Source: Leptospira mtsangambouensis | GTDB taxonomy: Bacteria; Spirochaetota; Leptospiria; Leptospirales; Leptospiraceae | Reading direction: 5' to 3' | Length of the DNA: 64,000 bases | Assembly: GCF_004770475.1 (NCBI RefSeq) | Contig: NZ_RQHK01000017.1 | Location: forward strand, 1,116,001-1,180,000 | Shown: positions 18,074 to 26,758 of the stretch, piece after piece | Layout of the letters: every line of letters starts with the position of its first letter | Position numbering within the stretch: the first letter of the stretch is position 1 | Made by a program: the position numbers and the translations under genes | The notes under the pieces: model-generated | Databases searched by the model: none | What the model saw: only the letters and a program-made list of their open reading frames with translations | What the model was told of the DNA's origin: nothing

Positions 18074-18148
18074 TGGAGCCGCCTGAGGGATTTGAACCTC
18101 CGACCGGCTGTTTACAAAACAGCTGCTCTACCACTGAGCTAAGGCGGC
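18074..18148 (-). tRNA. tRNA-Thr (anticodon TGT)
   Basis: The minus strand gives acceptor GCCGCCT pairing with AGGCGGC, a D-arm AGCTCAGTGGTAGAGC, an anticodon loop TTTGTAA with anticodon TGT, and a T-loop GGTTCAAATCC. The discriminator is T, and the following CCA is encoded in the DNA (18074-18076), unlike the neighbouring tRNA-Tyr. Confidence 0.95.
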
Positions 18149-18232
18149 ATGCATATCCAATTTTTGGGAAAAGCTGTTAAGGTCAAATAAAAATTCTTTG
18201 AGTGGAGATGGTTTCTTTCAGAATGACAGGAG

Positions 18233-18622
18233 ATGGCACTATTTTGGGTCAATTCTCTGATGACGATCTCCCTAATTGGATTTTATTTAGGGTATTTTTT
18301 TCGAAAGAGAGACCAAAAACTCCATAGGTTCTTCAATTCACTTGGGATTTTGGCAAATCTCACCGCTGCTGTTTATCTCTTGAGCATGAAATATTTGTTA
18401 GGTGGCGTTACTTTACACCAAATTTATCCAACAGCACCGGAAACCATCATCCATATCCACAGGTTTTTTGCAGCCATTGCCCTTGTCCTAATGTTGTGTA
18501 TGGGATATTTGGGGTGGAAAAGAAAACGTAACTTACACGTAAAATTGCATTACATCTTTTTGCCATTGTACACGATTGTTTATATCTCCGGTCTGTTTTT
18601 ATTTCAATCAAAACCGCTTTAA
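18233..18622 (+). CDS. Small four-helix membrane protein, possibly DUF420-like
   Basis: A 129-residue protein with four predicted transmembrane helices and histidines at helix ends (HRFF twice, HVKLHYIF). This layout recalls DUF420 or heme-binding four-helix membrane proteins, but the match is weak and I do not assign a function. It ends 9 bases before the transketolase start at 18632, with the stop codon overlapping that gene's ribosome-binding site, so the two are probably cotranscribed. Confidence 0.65.
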   Translation: MALFWVNSLMTISLIGFYLGYFFRKRDQKLHRFFNSLGILANLTAAVYLLSMKYLLGGVTLHQIYPTAPETIIHIHRFFAAIALVLMLCMGYLGWKRKRNLHVKLHYIFLPLYTIVYISGLFLFQSKPL

Positions 18623-18631
18623 GGAATGTTC

Positions 18632-19444
18632 ATGGAAAAAATTGAAGTCGCTAAGAAATTTGCAAAAGATATCCGAATCCAAGTCATCAAAATGGTTACG
18701 GCTGCCAACTCTGGTCACCCAGGTGGTCCCCTTGGTCTTGCTGATATCTATGCAGCACTCTATACTTCTATTTTAAATCATGATCCCAAAAATCCTGAAT
18801 GGGCAGAAAGAGATCGCCTCATTCTTTCTAACGGCCACGTTTGTGCCGTACGTTATGCATCTATGGGACTTTCTGGATATTTCCCTGTAGAAGATCTTTT
18901 GACATTTCGTAATATCAATTCTTATCTCCAAGGACACCCTTCCACTCGTTATATGAAGGGAATCGAGTCTAGTTCTGGTTCTCTTGGACAAGGTCTATCT
19001 GTATCAGTGGGACTTGCACTTGGAGCAAAATTAAAAAAAGAGACATATAAAATTTATACATGCATCTCTGATGGTGAATGTGGTGAAGGAATGACTTGGG
19101 AAGCAGCACAATCTGCTGTTCACTTCAAAACAGACAACCTCATTGCTTTTATGGATCGTAACTACATCCAAATTGATGGTAATACTGAAGAAGTAATGAA
19201 GTTAGAACCATTAGATAAGAAGTTTGAGATGTTCGGTTGGAATGTAATCAATGCAGACGGACATAATATGGAAGAAATCTTTGCTGCATTTGCAAAAGCA
19301 AAACAACATACAGGTGGACCAACTCTCATCGTCTTTAGAACTATTTTAGGAAAAGGTGTTTCTTATATGGAAAACAATCCTAAATGGCATGGAACACCTC
19401 CGAACAAAGAACAAGAAGCGCAAGCACTCGCAGAATTAGTATAA
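18632..19444 (+). CDS. Transketolase, N-terminal (thiamine-diphosphate) subunit
   Basis: About 270 residues. The ATG at 18632 is preferred over 18626 because an AAGGA site lies 6 bases before it. The protein covers only the first half of transketolase: [31 protein letters not shown] and the thiamine diphosphate motif SDGECGEG...DRNYIQIDG are all present. Split transketolases need a separate C-terminal subunit with the pyrimidine-binding half; it is not adjacent here. The complex interconverts sugar phosphates in the non-oxidative pentose phosphate pathway. The next gene is unrelated, so the partner must be elsewhere in the genome. Confidence 0.93.
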   Translation: MEKIEVAKKFAKDIRIQVIKMVTAANSGHPGGPLGLADIYAALYTSILNHDPKNPEWAERDRLILSNGHVCAVRYASMGLSGYFPVEDLLTFRNINSYLQGHPSTRYMKGIESSSGSLGQGLSVSVGLALGAKLKKETYKIYTCISDGECGEGMTWEAAQSAVHFKTDNLIAFMDRNYIQIDGNTEEVMKLEPLDKKFEMFGWNVINADGHNMEEIFAAFAKAKQHTGGPTLIVFRTILGKGVSYMENNPKWHGTPPNKEQEAQALAELV

Positions 19445-19492
19445 TCTTTTAGATTCGATTGACATTTCTGTTTTTATATAGATAGTTTTTCT

Positions 19493-20386
19493 ATGGGACA
19501 AACTTCTTTTCCTGATTTTTATCCAGACGATATCACTCGTTTATTATATGATTGGGAAATTGCTCCTCCTGAAAAAAAACGTTTTTTATTAAAACTCATC
19601 GCATCTCGTGTCCCATGGCAGATTCAAGTAGAGTCTGCCTTAGAAGAAGTAAAAGATCCTTACCTTCGAGTACAAGCTCGTAGTTTAAAATCTGAAATCA
19701 CTCGTCACAGACTTCGTCATTCCTTCTTCAAACTCACGTTACGTGGGAATACAAATCATTATAAAGATTTAGAAGAGATGTGTGTTCAACTTTCTAGTAT
19801 TGGTTTTCCTGACCAAAACTATGCAGAGATCAAACACGAATTAGATCGTATTGCCCTTCGAGTTTCTGAGTTGTATGATGATCATTCTGGATATTTGACA
19901 GATGAATTAAAAGTTCAAATCCTTTGCCAAGTTTTATTCCAAGAAGAAGGATTTGTTGGGAATATTCAAAATTACAATGACCCAGGAAATTCTTATTTAT
20001 ATCAAGTAATCAAAAGTAGGTTGGGCATCCCAATTTCACTTTCCGTAGTATATTTGTTAGTTGGCCAAAGATTGGGACTTCCTCTTTATGGAACCAATTT
20101 GCCACTTCATTTTCTTTTGCAATATGAATCGGAAGGGTATTTTACGTATATCGATCCATTTCATGGCGGTGTTTTATTAGATAAATTCACATGTGAGAAG
20201 TTTTTAGAGGCAAATGGATATTCCAATTCGCCTAAGTATTTCACAAAAGCATCCACACTTTCCATGATCAAACGTATGTGCAGAAATTTAATCCATATCT
20301 ATCGGGACAACCAAACCAAAGAAATGGAAAATATCATTAAAGACCATTTGCAGATTTTAGAAAGTCGATCCACTCATGTGGAATAA
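19493..20386 (+). CDS. SirB1-like transglutaminase-fold protein
   Basis: A 297-residue cytoplasmic protein. The N-terminal helical part is followed by the SirB1/transglutaminase-like core with LGIPISLSVVYLLVGQRLGLPLYGTNLPLHFLL in pieces at about 178-210 and a YIDPFHGG motif. The catalytic cysteine of true transglutaminases is not evident (the usual Cys position reads Ser in PISLSVV), as is normal in the SirB1 family. The molecular role of SirB1 proteins is poorly known. It is followed after 3 bases by the polyprenyl synthase gene. Confidence 0.82.
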   Translation: MGQTSFPDFYPDDITRLLYDWEIAPPEKKRFLLKLIASRVPWQIQVESALEEVKDPYLRVQARSLKSEITRHRLRHSFFKLTLRGNTNHYKDLEEMCVQLSSIGFPDQNYAEIKHELDRIALRVSELYDDHSGYLTDELKVQILCQVLFQEEGFVGNIQNYNDPGNSYLYQVIKSRLGIPISLSVVYLLVGQRLGLPLYGTNLPLHFLLQYESEGYFTYIDPFHGGVLLDKFTCEKFLEANGYSNSPKYFTKASTLSMIKRMCRNLIHIYRDNQTKEMENIIKDHLQILESRSTHVE

Positions 20387-20389
20387 TGA

Positions 20390-21343
20390 ATGAAATCAAA
20401 TCTTAGTATCCAATCTGTTTTAGCTAAGTTTGATAAAAATTTAGATGGGATTATCAAAGAAGACATTCCCGTTCTCAAAAAAATCAAAAAACATGTCATC
20501 ACTTCTGGTGGGAAAAGGATCCGTCCATTCTCGCATTATCTTTTTTGCCAATTTCTAAATGTAAAAGATACAAGTTGGCTTGATCTAGGTAGTGTTGCTG
20601 AACTCATTCATGCAGCAAGTTTACTTCATGATGATGTGGTGGACAATGCCCCTATCCGCCGAGGCAAACCAACCATTGGATCTTTGTTTGGAAATAAAAC
20701 AGCCATTCTTGCCGGCGACTATCTGTTAGCTTGCGGAATCAGTCGACTCAACTCACTTGGAAATCCGGAACTAATGGAAATTTTTTCCCAAGTCTTGAAG
20801 GATCTTTCAGTGAGTGAACTTTTGCAAATGGAATGGGAAAAAAATCCTAAAATTTCCTTAAAAGTTTATGATTCAATTATTTATGGAAAAACAGCTTCGC
20901 TTTTCGGTGTTTGTACAGAATCGGCAGCCATCCTTGCAGGTAAGTCAAAAAAAGAAAGGGCAGTGATCCGTGATTTCGGTGTTAGGTTAGGAAAACTTTT
21001 CCAAAAGAAAGATGATTGTTTGGATTATTTTACGGATTCAAGTGCTAGTGGTAAAGAATTTTTAAAAGATTTTAAAAATGGACTCTATACATATCCGGTT
21101 CTTGTTCTGAGAGAAAGTTTGAATCTTTTAGAAAAAAGAAAACTGGAATCTGTGTTCAAAAAAGAAGAAAGGACTGCGGCCGATGAAGCCTACATTCTTG
21201 GTCTGATGGAATCAAAAAAGATTTCTGAAAAACTTCAGAAAGAGTTGGATGCAGAAAAAAAATACCTACTTGGTTTTTTAAATCAATTTCCTACAAGCGC
21301 CGAACGTAAGTTATTTGTAGAACAATTAGAACGACTTACTTAG
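20390..21343 (+). CDS. Trans-polyprenyl diphosphate synthase
   Basis: A 317-residue isoprenyl chain-elongating enzyme. Both aspartate-rich motifs are present: LLHDDVVD near residue 80 (first DDxxD) and KKDDCLD near 205 (second DDxxD), along with GGKRIRP near the N-terminus and GKTASLF. Small residues (A, S) before the first motif, as in IHAASLLHDD, suggest a long product of the octaprenyl or similar class, which would supply the menaquinone side chain. It starts at an ATG 3 bases after the SirB1-like stop and its stop codon overlaps the convergent histidine kinase gene. Confidence 0.92.
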   Translation: MKSNLSIQSVLAKFDKNLDGIIKEDIPVLKKIKKHVITSGGKRIRPFSHYLFCQFLNVKDTSWLDLGSVAELIHAASLLHDDVVDNAPIRRGKPTIGSLFGNKTAILAGDYLLACGISRLNSLGNPELMEIFSQVLKDLSVSELLQMEWEKNPKISLKVYDSIIYGKTASLFGVCTESAAILAGKSKKERAVIRDFGVRLGKLFQKKDDCLDYFTDSSASGKEFLKDFKNGLYTYPVLVLRESLNLLEKRKLESVFKKEERTAADEAYILGLMESKKISEKLQKELDAEKKYLLGFLNQFPTSAERKLFVEQLERLT

Positions 21344-23544
21344 GTTTCTTCCACAAAAGGTTCGTTGGGGTCAATGAATTCAATGACCGGCAATAAAACA
21401 GAAAAACATGTTCTTCCCGGTTCAGATTCTATATAAATGTTCCCTTTATGTTTTTCAACGATTGACTTTGTAATTCCAAGTCCCATCCCCGTTCCTTCTC
21501 CATGGTTCTTGGTGGTAAAGAATGGATCAAAAATTTTGTTCTGAATCTCTAATGGAATCCCCGGGCCATTGTCAATTACCTTTACTTCCACTCTGTTTCC
21601 CTTCTGTTCAGTAGTGATCATTAGGTTTCCTTTTTGATCCATAGCTTCTAAACCATTTAGAATTAAGTTTGTCCATACACGAATTAAATCTTCTGGCCAA
21701 CCAAGAATGGTCGCATCTGTTATGAAAGTTTTTTTCAGAGATACCTTCCCGCGCATTCTGTATTGATAAATTGTAATGACTGTTTCTATATTATCTAATA
21801 AGGTAAAGATCCTTCTTTCTTCGACCTTTGTGACTCGAGAAAAGTTTTTGAGTGCTAAAATGATTTTGGAAGATCGATCAACTGCAATCTGAATGATTGA
21901 TAAATGAAGTTTGAAATTTTTTTCTTCCAAAAGAAGGTTAGTGAGTTTATCTTCTCCCGATTTTAATAATGTTATTTCTTCATCGTATAACTTTGTAATT
22001 CCTACATCTAAAAATCTTTCTAATATGGAATCTTCAAATTCTAATCCATTGTCTTTGAATGTTTGTTTTAGGTTTGCTTTTTTGTCTTTCCTCTCTGTGT
22101 AACTTGCAACGAGTCCAAAATCAGATTGAAAACTTAACAATTGTTTCATTGTTTTGATTTCTTGCGGTGTGAGTGAAGAATAGATGTTTTCTTTTGATCC
22201 TAAATTTTTAATTTCGTTGTTTTTGGATTCTATCAAAGTTTCAATGGATGCTTTGATGGCACTCAAAGGGTTGTTGATTTCATGGGCAACCCCTGCGACA
22301 AGTTTCCCCAATTCAGACATTTTTTCTGAAAAGACAAGTTTACTTTCGGTATGGCTGATTTGGAGTAAGGCCTTCTCCAATTCTTCTTTTTGTTTTTGAA
22401 TTTCTTTGGTACGTTCCCATACGATTGTTTCTAGTTCCGCATTTTCTTTGGTTACTGTTTCTTCTTTTTTGATACGAGTTTGAATTTGGAACTTTGAAAT
22501 AGCAATGGTAAAGATCGTCATTTGAAGTGCTGCTCCAATTTCATTGGCAGAACTTAAGAAGGGATAAGAGGGGAGAAGACCAAAATTTGTAAAAATAAGG
22601 AGACTTGTGCTTAGTTGCCTAACAAAAAATGCGTAAAACAATACGTTTGCATTTTCTTTCTTTTTGATTAAACTATAGATTGCATAACCAAAAGTTAGTG
22701 ATGTTAACATCAGGCTATTTGAGTAAATGAACCGAAAATAATATTGTAAGTCTATAAAAACAATTAATATTGAAGCCAACATAAAGATGGCATAGGATAC
22801 AAAATATTTATCTGCATTCGGGTATTTTTCTTTCGTATGTAAAAACTCTCTCAAAAAGATGACGAGCCCAAATGGAGTAAGCGAAATGAGGCCTGGTATG
22901 TAACGATAAAACCATTCATAGTTGCTGGCACCATATTCATATAAAAGTCCAGATCTTAATGTATTGGTAAAAAGGATAGAAAGAGTCGCAAATGTAAGTA
23001 ATAAATATACTTTTTCTCTTAATAACACAAACTGTGTCGCAGACAAAAGACAAACTAAAATACAAAGTCCTAAATGAAAACCCTGCCATAAAGAAATGGA
23101 TTTAGTATATTGTAATAAGTTGGAATCACTTCGGATTCGAAAATTGATTCGGTGCGGATCGTCTGAATGGACTCGGAATAGATAAGTTCCCTTTTCCTTT
23201 GCGGGTAAAACAAATCCGCCAGTAAACAAAACATCTGGATTTTTTTTTCGTAGTAATCCCGTTTGTAATTCTGAAATCAATCGATCATTTTGGAAGAACC
23301 ATACATCCAGTTCTGAGATCATTCCATTTTCAAAATGAAAATACTGTGATGCATTTTCCTCAATTTGGATTTGGTAGTAGTGATCTTCTTTGGTAAAACC
23401 GAAATAAAAGTGATGGTGGTAATCTTTGGGAGAAAGTTCCGATTGTTTTGTTTGTGGGTTGGTTCCTAAATGCCAGAGTCCCGGATTCCCTTCCGCCCAA
23501 AGCGAGAGAGGAAGGAAACAAAGGCAAAAAAGAAATCGATACAA
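21340..23544 (-). CDS. 7TM-DISM sensor histidine kinase
   Basis: A 734-residue hybrid-free kinase. It has a signal peptide (1-17), an extracytoplasmic DISMED2-like domain (about 20-150), seven transmembrane helices (about 160-350), a coiled coil, a DHp domain with the phospho-acceptor in GVAHEINNPL near residue 420, and an HATPase domain with the N box NLILNGLEAM near 630, DNGPGIP, FDPFFTTK and GTGMGLGI. Roughly 110 residues are inserted between the two DHp helices. No response regulator is adjacent, so its partner is encoded elsewhere. The ligand is unknown. Confidence 0.92.
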   Translation of the reverse strand: MYRFLFCLCFLPLSLWAEGNPGLWHLGTNPQTKQSELSPKDYHHHFYFGFTKEDHYYQIQIEENASQYFHFENGMISELDVWFFQNDRLISELQTGLLRKKNPDVLFTGGFVLPAKEKGTYLFRVHSDDPHRINFRIRSDSNLLQYTKSISLWQGFHLGLCILVCLLSATQFVLLREKVYLLLTFATLSILFTNTLRSGLLYEYGASNYEWFYRYIPGLISLTPFGLVIFLREFLHTKEKYPNADKYFVSYAIFMLASILIVFIDLQYYFRFIYSNSLMLTSLTFGYAIYSLIKKKENANVLFYAFFVRQLSTSLLIFTNFGLLPSYPFLSSANEIGAALQMTIFTIAISKFQIQTRIKKEETVTKENAELETIVWERTKEIQKQKEELEKALLQISHTESKLVFSEKMSELGKLVAGVAHEINNPLSAIKASIETLIESKNNEIKNLGSKENIYSSLTPQEIKTMKQLLSFQSDFGLVASYTERKDKKANLKQTFKDNGLEFEDSILERFLDVGITKLYDEEITLLKSGEDKLTNLLLEEKNFKLHLSIIQIAVDRSSKIILALKNFSRVTKVEERRIFTLLDNIETVITIYQYRMRGKVSLKKTFITDATILGWPEDLIRVWTNLILNGLEAMDQKGNLMITTEQKGNRVEVKVIDNGPGIPLEIQNKIFDPFFTTKNHGEGTGMGLGITKSIVEKHKGNIYIESEPGRTCFSVLLPVIEFIDPNEPFVEET

Positions 23545-23568
23545 TCGTTAAGGTCTGTTAGTTTTATC

Positions 23569-24273
23569 TTATTGCGGAACAATATTTGGCGCATTACATT
23601 TGATGGTTCCGCGAATGATTACGGCTTTTGAATCTGTGCTTGTGTTTTGCACTAAACAAGTTTTGTTATCTGAAGTAAAACATTGTGTTGTGGATGTTCC
23701 TGAAGTACAATTTACACTATCCAATGTATTACAAGAAAGAAGGACATTTGTAGTTGTAGCTGTGGTACTATAAGTTCCATTGAGTGTGAGTTCTAAGTTG
23801 AAGAAAGAAATCTGTTGGGCACTTTGTAAAGCAGTGTCAATATTGATCCCTTGGTTAAACCATTCCACTGTCCCTTGTGTTCCTTGGACTGTTTTTCCAA
23901 ATGCACCACCTGCAAGAACAAAACCTTGTTGTGGATCGATCTTTCCTTGGATCTGTGTGCTATCATAAGTAAAACGTAAGTTAAGTGTTTCTTTTGTTTT
24001 GAAAATCAACTGGGAAATTACCGTAAAGCGGGTGTTATTTGTAGTTGAAGTAGACCCGGTGGTTCCTGTTGTAGTTCCGGTTCCTGTCGTTGTGGTCGTT
24101 GCTGGAGTGGCTTGGCCACAACTAGTGGTGATATCGCTATCCACTTCCCCTAAAAAGTAGAGGCCGGGTTCTCCGTCGGCGAGCATAGACAATTCCGCTT
24201 TGTTTTCGTTTTTAAGACCACAAGCCGCAAAAACGGAGGAAAGAACCAAAAGGATAACAGTCGATCGAAACAT
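23569..24273 (-). CDS. Thr-rich predicted lipoprotein of unknown function
   Basis: About 234 residues from the ATG at 24273; a TTG three codons upstream is also open. The signal sequence ends in FAAC, a good lipobox. The mature part has a Thr/Gly-rich low-complexity linker near residues 57-85, followed by a probable beta-rich domain and several cysteines in the C-terminal third. No family is recognised. It lies 24 bases upstream of the histidine kinase stop region in the opposite sense of reading order (it is the gene downstream of a divergent ClC promoter region), and may be cotranscribed with the kinase. Confidence 0.75.
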   Translation of the reverse strand: MFRSTVILLVLSSVFAACGLKNENKAELSMLADGEPGLYFLGEVDSDITTSCGQATPATTTTTGTGTTTGTTGSTSTTNNTRFTVISQLIFKTKETLNLRFTYDSTQIQGKIDPQQGFVLAGGAFGKTVQGTQGTVEWFNQGINIDTALQSAQQISFFNLELTLNGTYSTTATTTNVLLSCNTLDSVNCTSGTSTTQCFTSDNKTCLVQNTSTDSKAVIIRGTIKCNAPNIVPQ

Positions 24274-24361
24274 ACCATCCAATCGTCACAGGAATTCATT
24301 CCCTGGTCAAGAGGATTCAGAATTTCCTTGGGAAATTTAGACGAATTTGCAATCTTGCCCT

Positions 24362-26170
24362 ATGGGGTCAAATTTCGGTCTAAAGGGCGTGTTTTCTATC
24401 CAGGGACCGAGATCGATTTATGTCTATTCGCTTCTCATCGGACTCCTTTCTGGATTTGGTGCCTATGGATTCAACTGGGCCTTAACTTGGACGGAATCGT
24501 TTACCTTCGGAAGTTTGATGGGTTATGATCCAGGGATCCCAGCTGGTGATTTGCATTTCCATTCCATAGGAGACGTGGGTCCTCTTTCTCCTCTTTGGGT
24601 TGTTTTTTTACCAGCCATCGGTGGTCTTCTTGTTGGGATCATCACAAGTTTTTTTTGCTCCGAAGCCCAAGGTGGAGGAACTGATTCTCTCATTTATGCA
24701 TTTCATTTTAATGAAGGAAAAATCCAAACCAAGGTTCCATTTTATAAAGCAATTGCCACCATACTCACGTTAGGTTCCGGTGGGTCTGGAGGAAAGGAAG
24801 GACCAACAGCACAAATTGGTGCAGGGTTTGGTTCTAGTTTGGCTGGGTTCTTAGGTGCCGGAGCCAGAGCCCGAAGGACTTTGATGTTAGCAGGTACTGC
24901 AGGTGGACTTGGAGCCATTTTTCGTGCACCACTTGGTGGAGCGATCACTGCCGTGGAGATGGTTTACCAAGAAGATATCGAAAGTGATTCTCTTGTTCCT
25001 TGTATTTTATCATCTGTTACTGCCTATTTGACATATACTAGCATCGCAGGGAGTGGTTCTATATTTTCTGTACAAGAGTATAGTCTTAACGATTACAGGC
25101 ACATTCCTTTATATATTTTACTTGGGCTTCTTTGTTATGTGGTTGGATATTTTTTTGTAAAAGTATACCATTTTGTGCAGGATATTTTTTCAAAACTTCC
25201 TTTACCCAATTTCTTAAAACCAGCGTTTGGTGGTCTGATTGTTGGTTGTATTGCTTTATTGTTTCCTGAAGTTTTGGGTTCTGGGTTTGGGCTCATCCAA
25301 AGAATGATCAATGGTGAAGTGTTAGAGTCGACAAGTTTTGCTTTTTCAGGTCCTTTTTTCCTTTTGGCCGTTGCTTTGTTTAAAGTTTTTTCTACATCAC
25401 TGACTGTTGGATCTGGAAGTTCAGGCGGGTTACTTGGTCCTTCTTTTGCCATCGGTGGTATGTTAGGTGCCTTTGTTGGCTCGATGGCACAAGTTGTATT
25501 TCCTGAATTAGGTATTGTTATTTTTCCTTTTCTTTTGGTGGGGATGGGATCTTTTTTTGCTGGAGTGGCAAGAGCTCCCATTGCCGGAATGGTTATGGTT
25601 TGCGATATGATTGGAAGTTATGAACTCCTACCGCCACTTATGATTGTATCTGTTGTTGCTGTTGTTTTGTCTCATAAATTTTCTATTTACAGAAACCAAA
25701 TTAAAAATAGATTTTTGTCTCCTTCGCATCATTGGGATATGAATCAGGACATTATGGATCGGATTCGTATCACTGATCATTTTTCTGAATTTAGAAAGTA
25801 TGCAATTGTTTCAGAACATCTTTCTTTGACTGAATTACAATCCAATGCGCCGGGTATCCAAGCGAGTGATTTCATTTTGGTCGGTGCCGGGGAAGAATAC
25901 AAAGGGATTGTCTCCCTTCGGAAAAATAGAATCCTTCCAGAATTTGAAGCTGATTTAAAAAACTTGATTACTTGCGGAGAAATTGTGCAAGATGTTCCTT
26001 CTGTTTGCACGAAAGATACTTTAGGAAAAGCGTTACGCATTCTCTTAGAATATGATGTCGACAAACTTGCAATTGTTGAAGATGGTAAATGTTTGGGTTA
26101 TTTGCGTTATATTGATTTATTCAATGCATACCAAAATGAAGTGAAAAATAAGCAGCGTAAGTCAGTATGA
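24362..26170 (+). CDS. ClC-family chloride channel or transporter with C-terminal CBS domains
   Basis: About 602 residues from the ATG at 24362; a TTG at 24347 is also in frame. The ClC core carries the anion-pore motifs GSGGSGGKEGPTAQ (with the gating Glu in GKEGP) and GSGSSGGLLGPS. The first pore motif reads GGGTDS where E. coli ClC has GSGIPE, and the position of the internal proton Glu reads Met (AVEMVY). A CBS pair occupies about residues 450-595. These features suit the bacterial CBS-bearing ClC branch; ion choice and whether it is a channel or exchanger cannot be settled. It overlaps the next gene by 4 bases and heads a four-gene operon. Confidence 0.9.
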   Translation: MGSNFGLKGVFSIQGPRSIYVYSLLIGLLSGFGAYGFNWALTWTESFTFGSLMGYDPGIPAGDLHFHSIGDVGPLSPLWVVFLPAIGGLLVGIITSFFCSEAQGGGTDSLIYAFHFNEGKIQTKVPFYKAIATILTLGSGGSGGKEGPTAQIGAGFGSSLAGFLGAGARARRTLMLAGTAGGLGAIFRAPLGGAITAVEMVYQEDIESDSLVPCILSSVTAYLTYTSIAGSGSIFSVQEYSLNDYRHIPLYILLGLLCYVVGYFFVKVYHFVQDIFSKLPLPNFLKPAFGGLIVGCIALLFPEVLGSGFGLIQRMINGEVLESTSFAFSGPFFLLAVALFKVFSTSLTVGSGSSGGLLGPSFAIGGMLGAFVGSMAQVVFPELGIVIFPFLLVGMGSFFAGVARAPIAGMVMVCDMIGSYELLPPLMIVSVVAVVLSHKFSIYRNQIKNRFLSPSHHWDMNQDIMDRIRITDHFSEFRKYAIVSEHLSLTELQSNAPGIQASDFILVGAGEEYKGIVSLRKNRILPEFEADLKNLITCGEIVQDVPSVCTKDTLGKALRILLEYDVDKLAIVEDGKCLGYLRYIDLFNAYQNEVKNKQRKSV

Positions 26171-26757
26171 GTTTTTCCAGTCATTTTATGAAATTTCAAT
26201 TCAGATCCATTGATTCCAATCATTCTCGTTTTTTATTTATTCTTTTACTTGGGTCAATGTCACTTCTTCTCAATTGTTTTGGATCGAAACAAATCATTGA
26301 GAAAAAACCAGATTCTCATATCAAACCCATTGTCATTCCACCTCAATATTTAAAACCCATCATTGGTCGAGTGGAGTGGGTTGAATTTCCCAATTGGAAA
26401 CTTAAACTTCGGGCAAGAATCGATACAGGTGCTAAATCCTGTTCCATCCACGCAGTCAATATTGAAAGACTTACGGAAAATGGGGAAGAATTTGTTGTTT
26501 TTGAAACCTTTGTGGATGAAAAACCAGTTAAGTTGAAAAGTCGATTTGTAAAAGAAGCAAAAGTTTCTAGTACTTCTGGTGTTTCTGAAAAACGAATTAT
26601 GATTCGTGAGGTGATGAAGATGGGTAAAATCAAAGAAGAAGTCATCATCAATTTGAATGATCGAACGAATTTGAATTATCCCATTCTCATTGGCCGAAAT
26701 TATTTAATGGGTAAGTTTTTAGTCGATGTATCTTTGTCGCACGCATTAGGGGATTAG
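26167..26757 (+). CDS. Retropepsin-like (RimB/DUF785-type) aspartic protease, predicted lipoprotein
   Basis: A 196-residue protein. An N-terminal hydrophobic stretch ends in LLLNC, a lipobox, so the mature protein is likely anchored outside the inner membrane. The rest is a retropepsin-like fold: RVEWVEFPNWKLKLRARIDTGAKS with the catalytic Asp in the DTG motif near residue 88, and a second half ending in YPILIGRNYLMG. Members of this family are often called ATP-dependent zinc proteases, but the fold and DTG motif point to aspartic protease-like chemistry. It is embedded between the ClC gene and the transglutaminase-7TM gene in a tight operon. Confidence 0.88.
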   Translation: MSFSSHFMKFQFRSIDSNHSRFLFILLLGSMSLLLNCFGSKQIIEKKPDSHIKPIVIPPQYLKPIIGRVEWVEFPNWKLKLRARIDTGAKSCSIHAVNIERLTENGEEFVVFETFVDEKPVKLKSRFVKEAKVSSTSGVSEKRIMIREVMKMGKIKEEVIINLNDRTNLNYPILIGRNYLMGKFLVDVSLSHALGD

Positions 26758-26758
26758 T

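Noticed and set aside
18149..18232. A promoter for the tRNA pair (TTAACA and GATATG, 17 bases apart)
   Set aside because: The transcript would start inside tRNA-Thr, so the match cannot be the working promoter.
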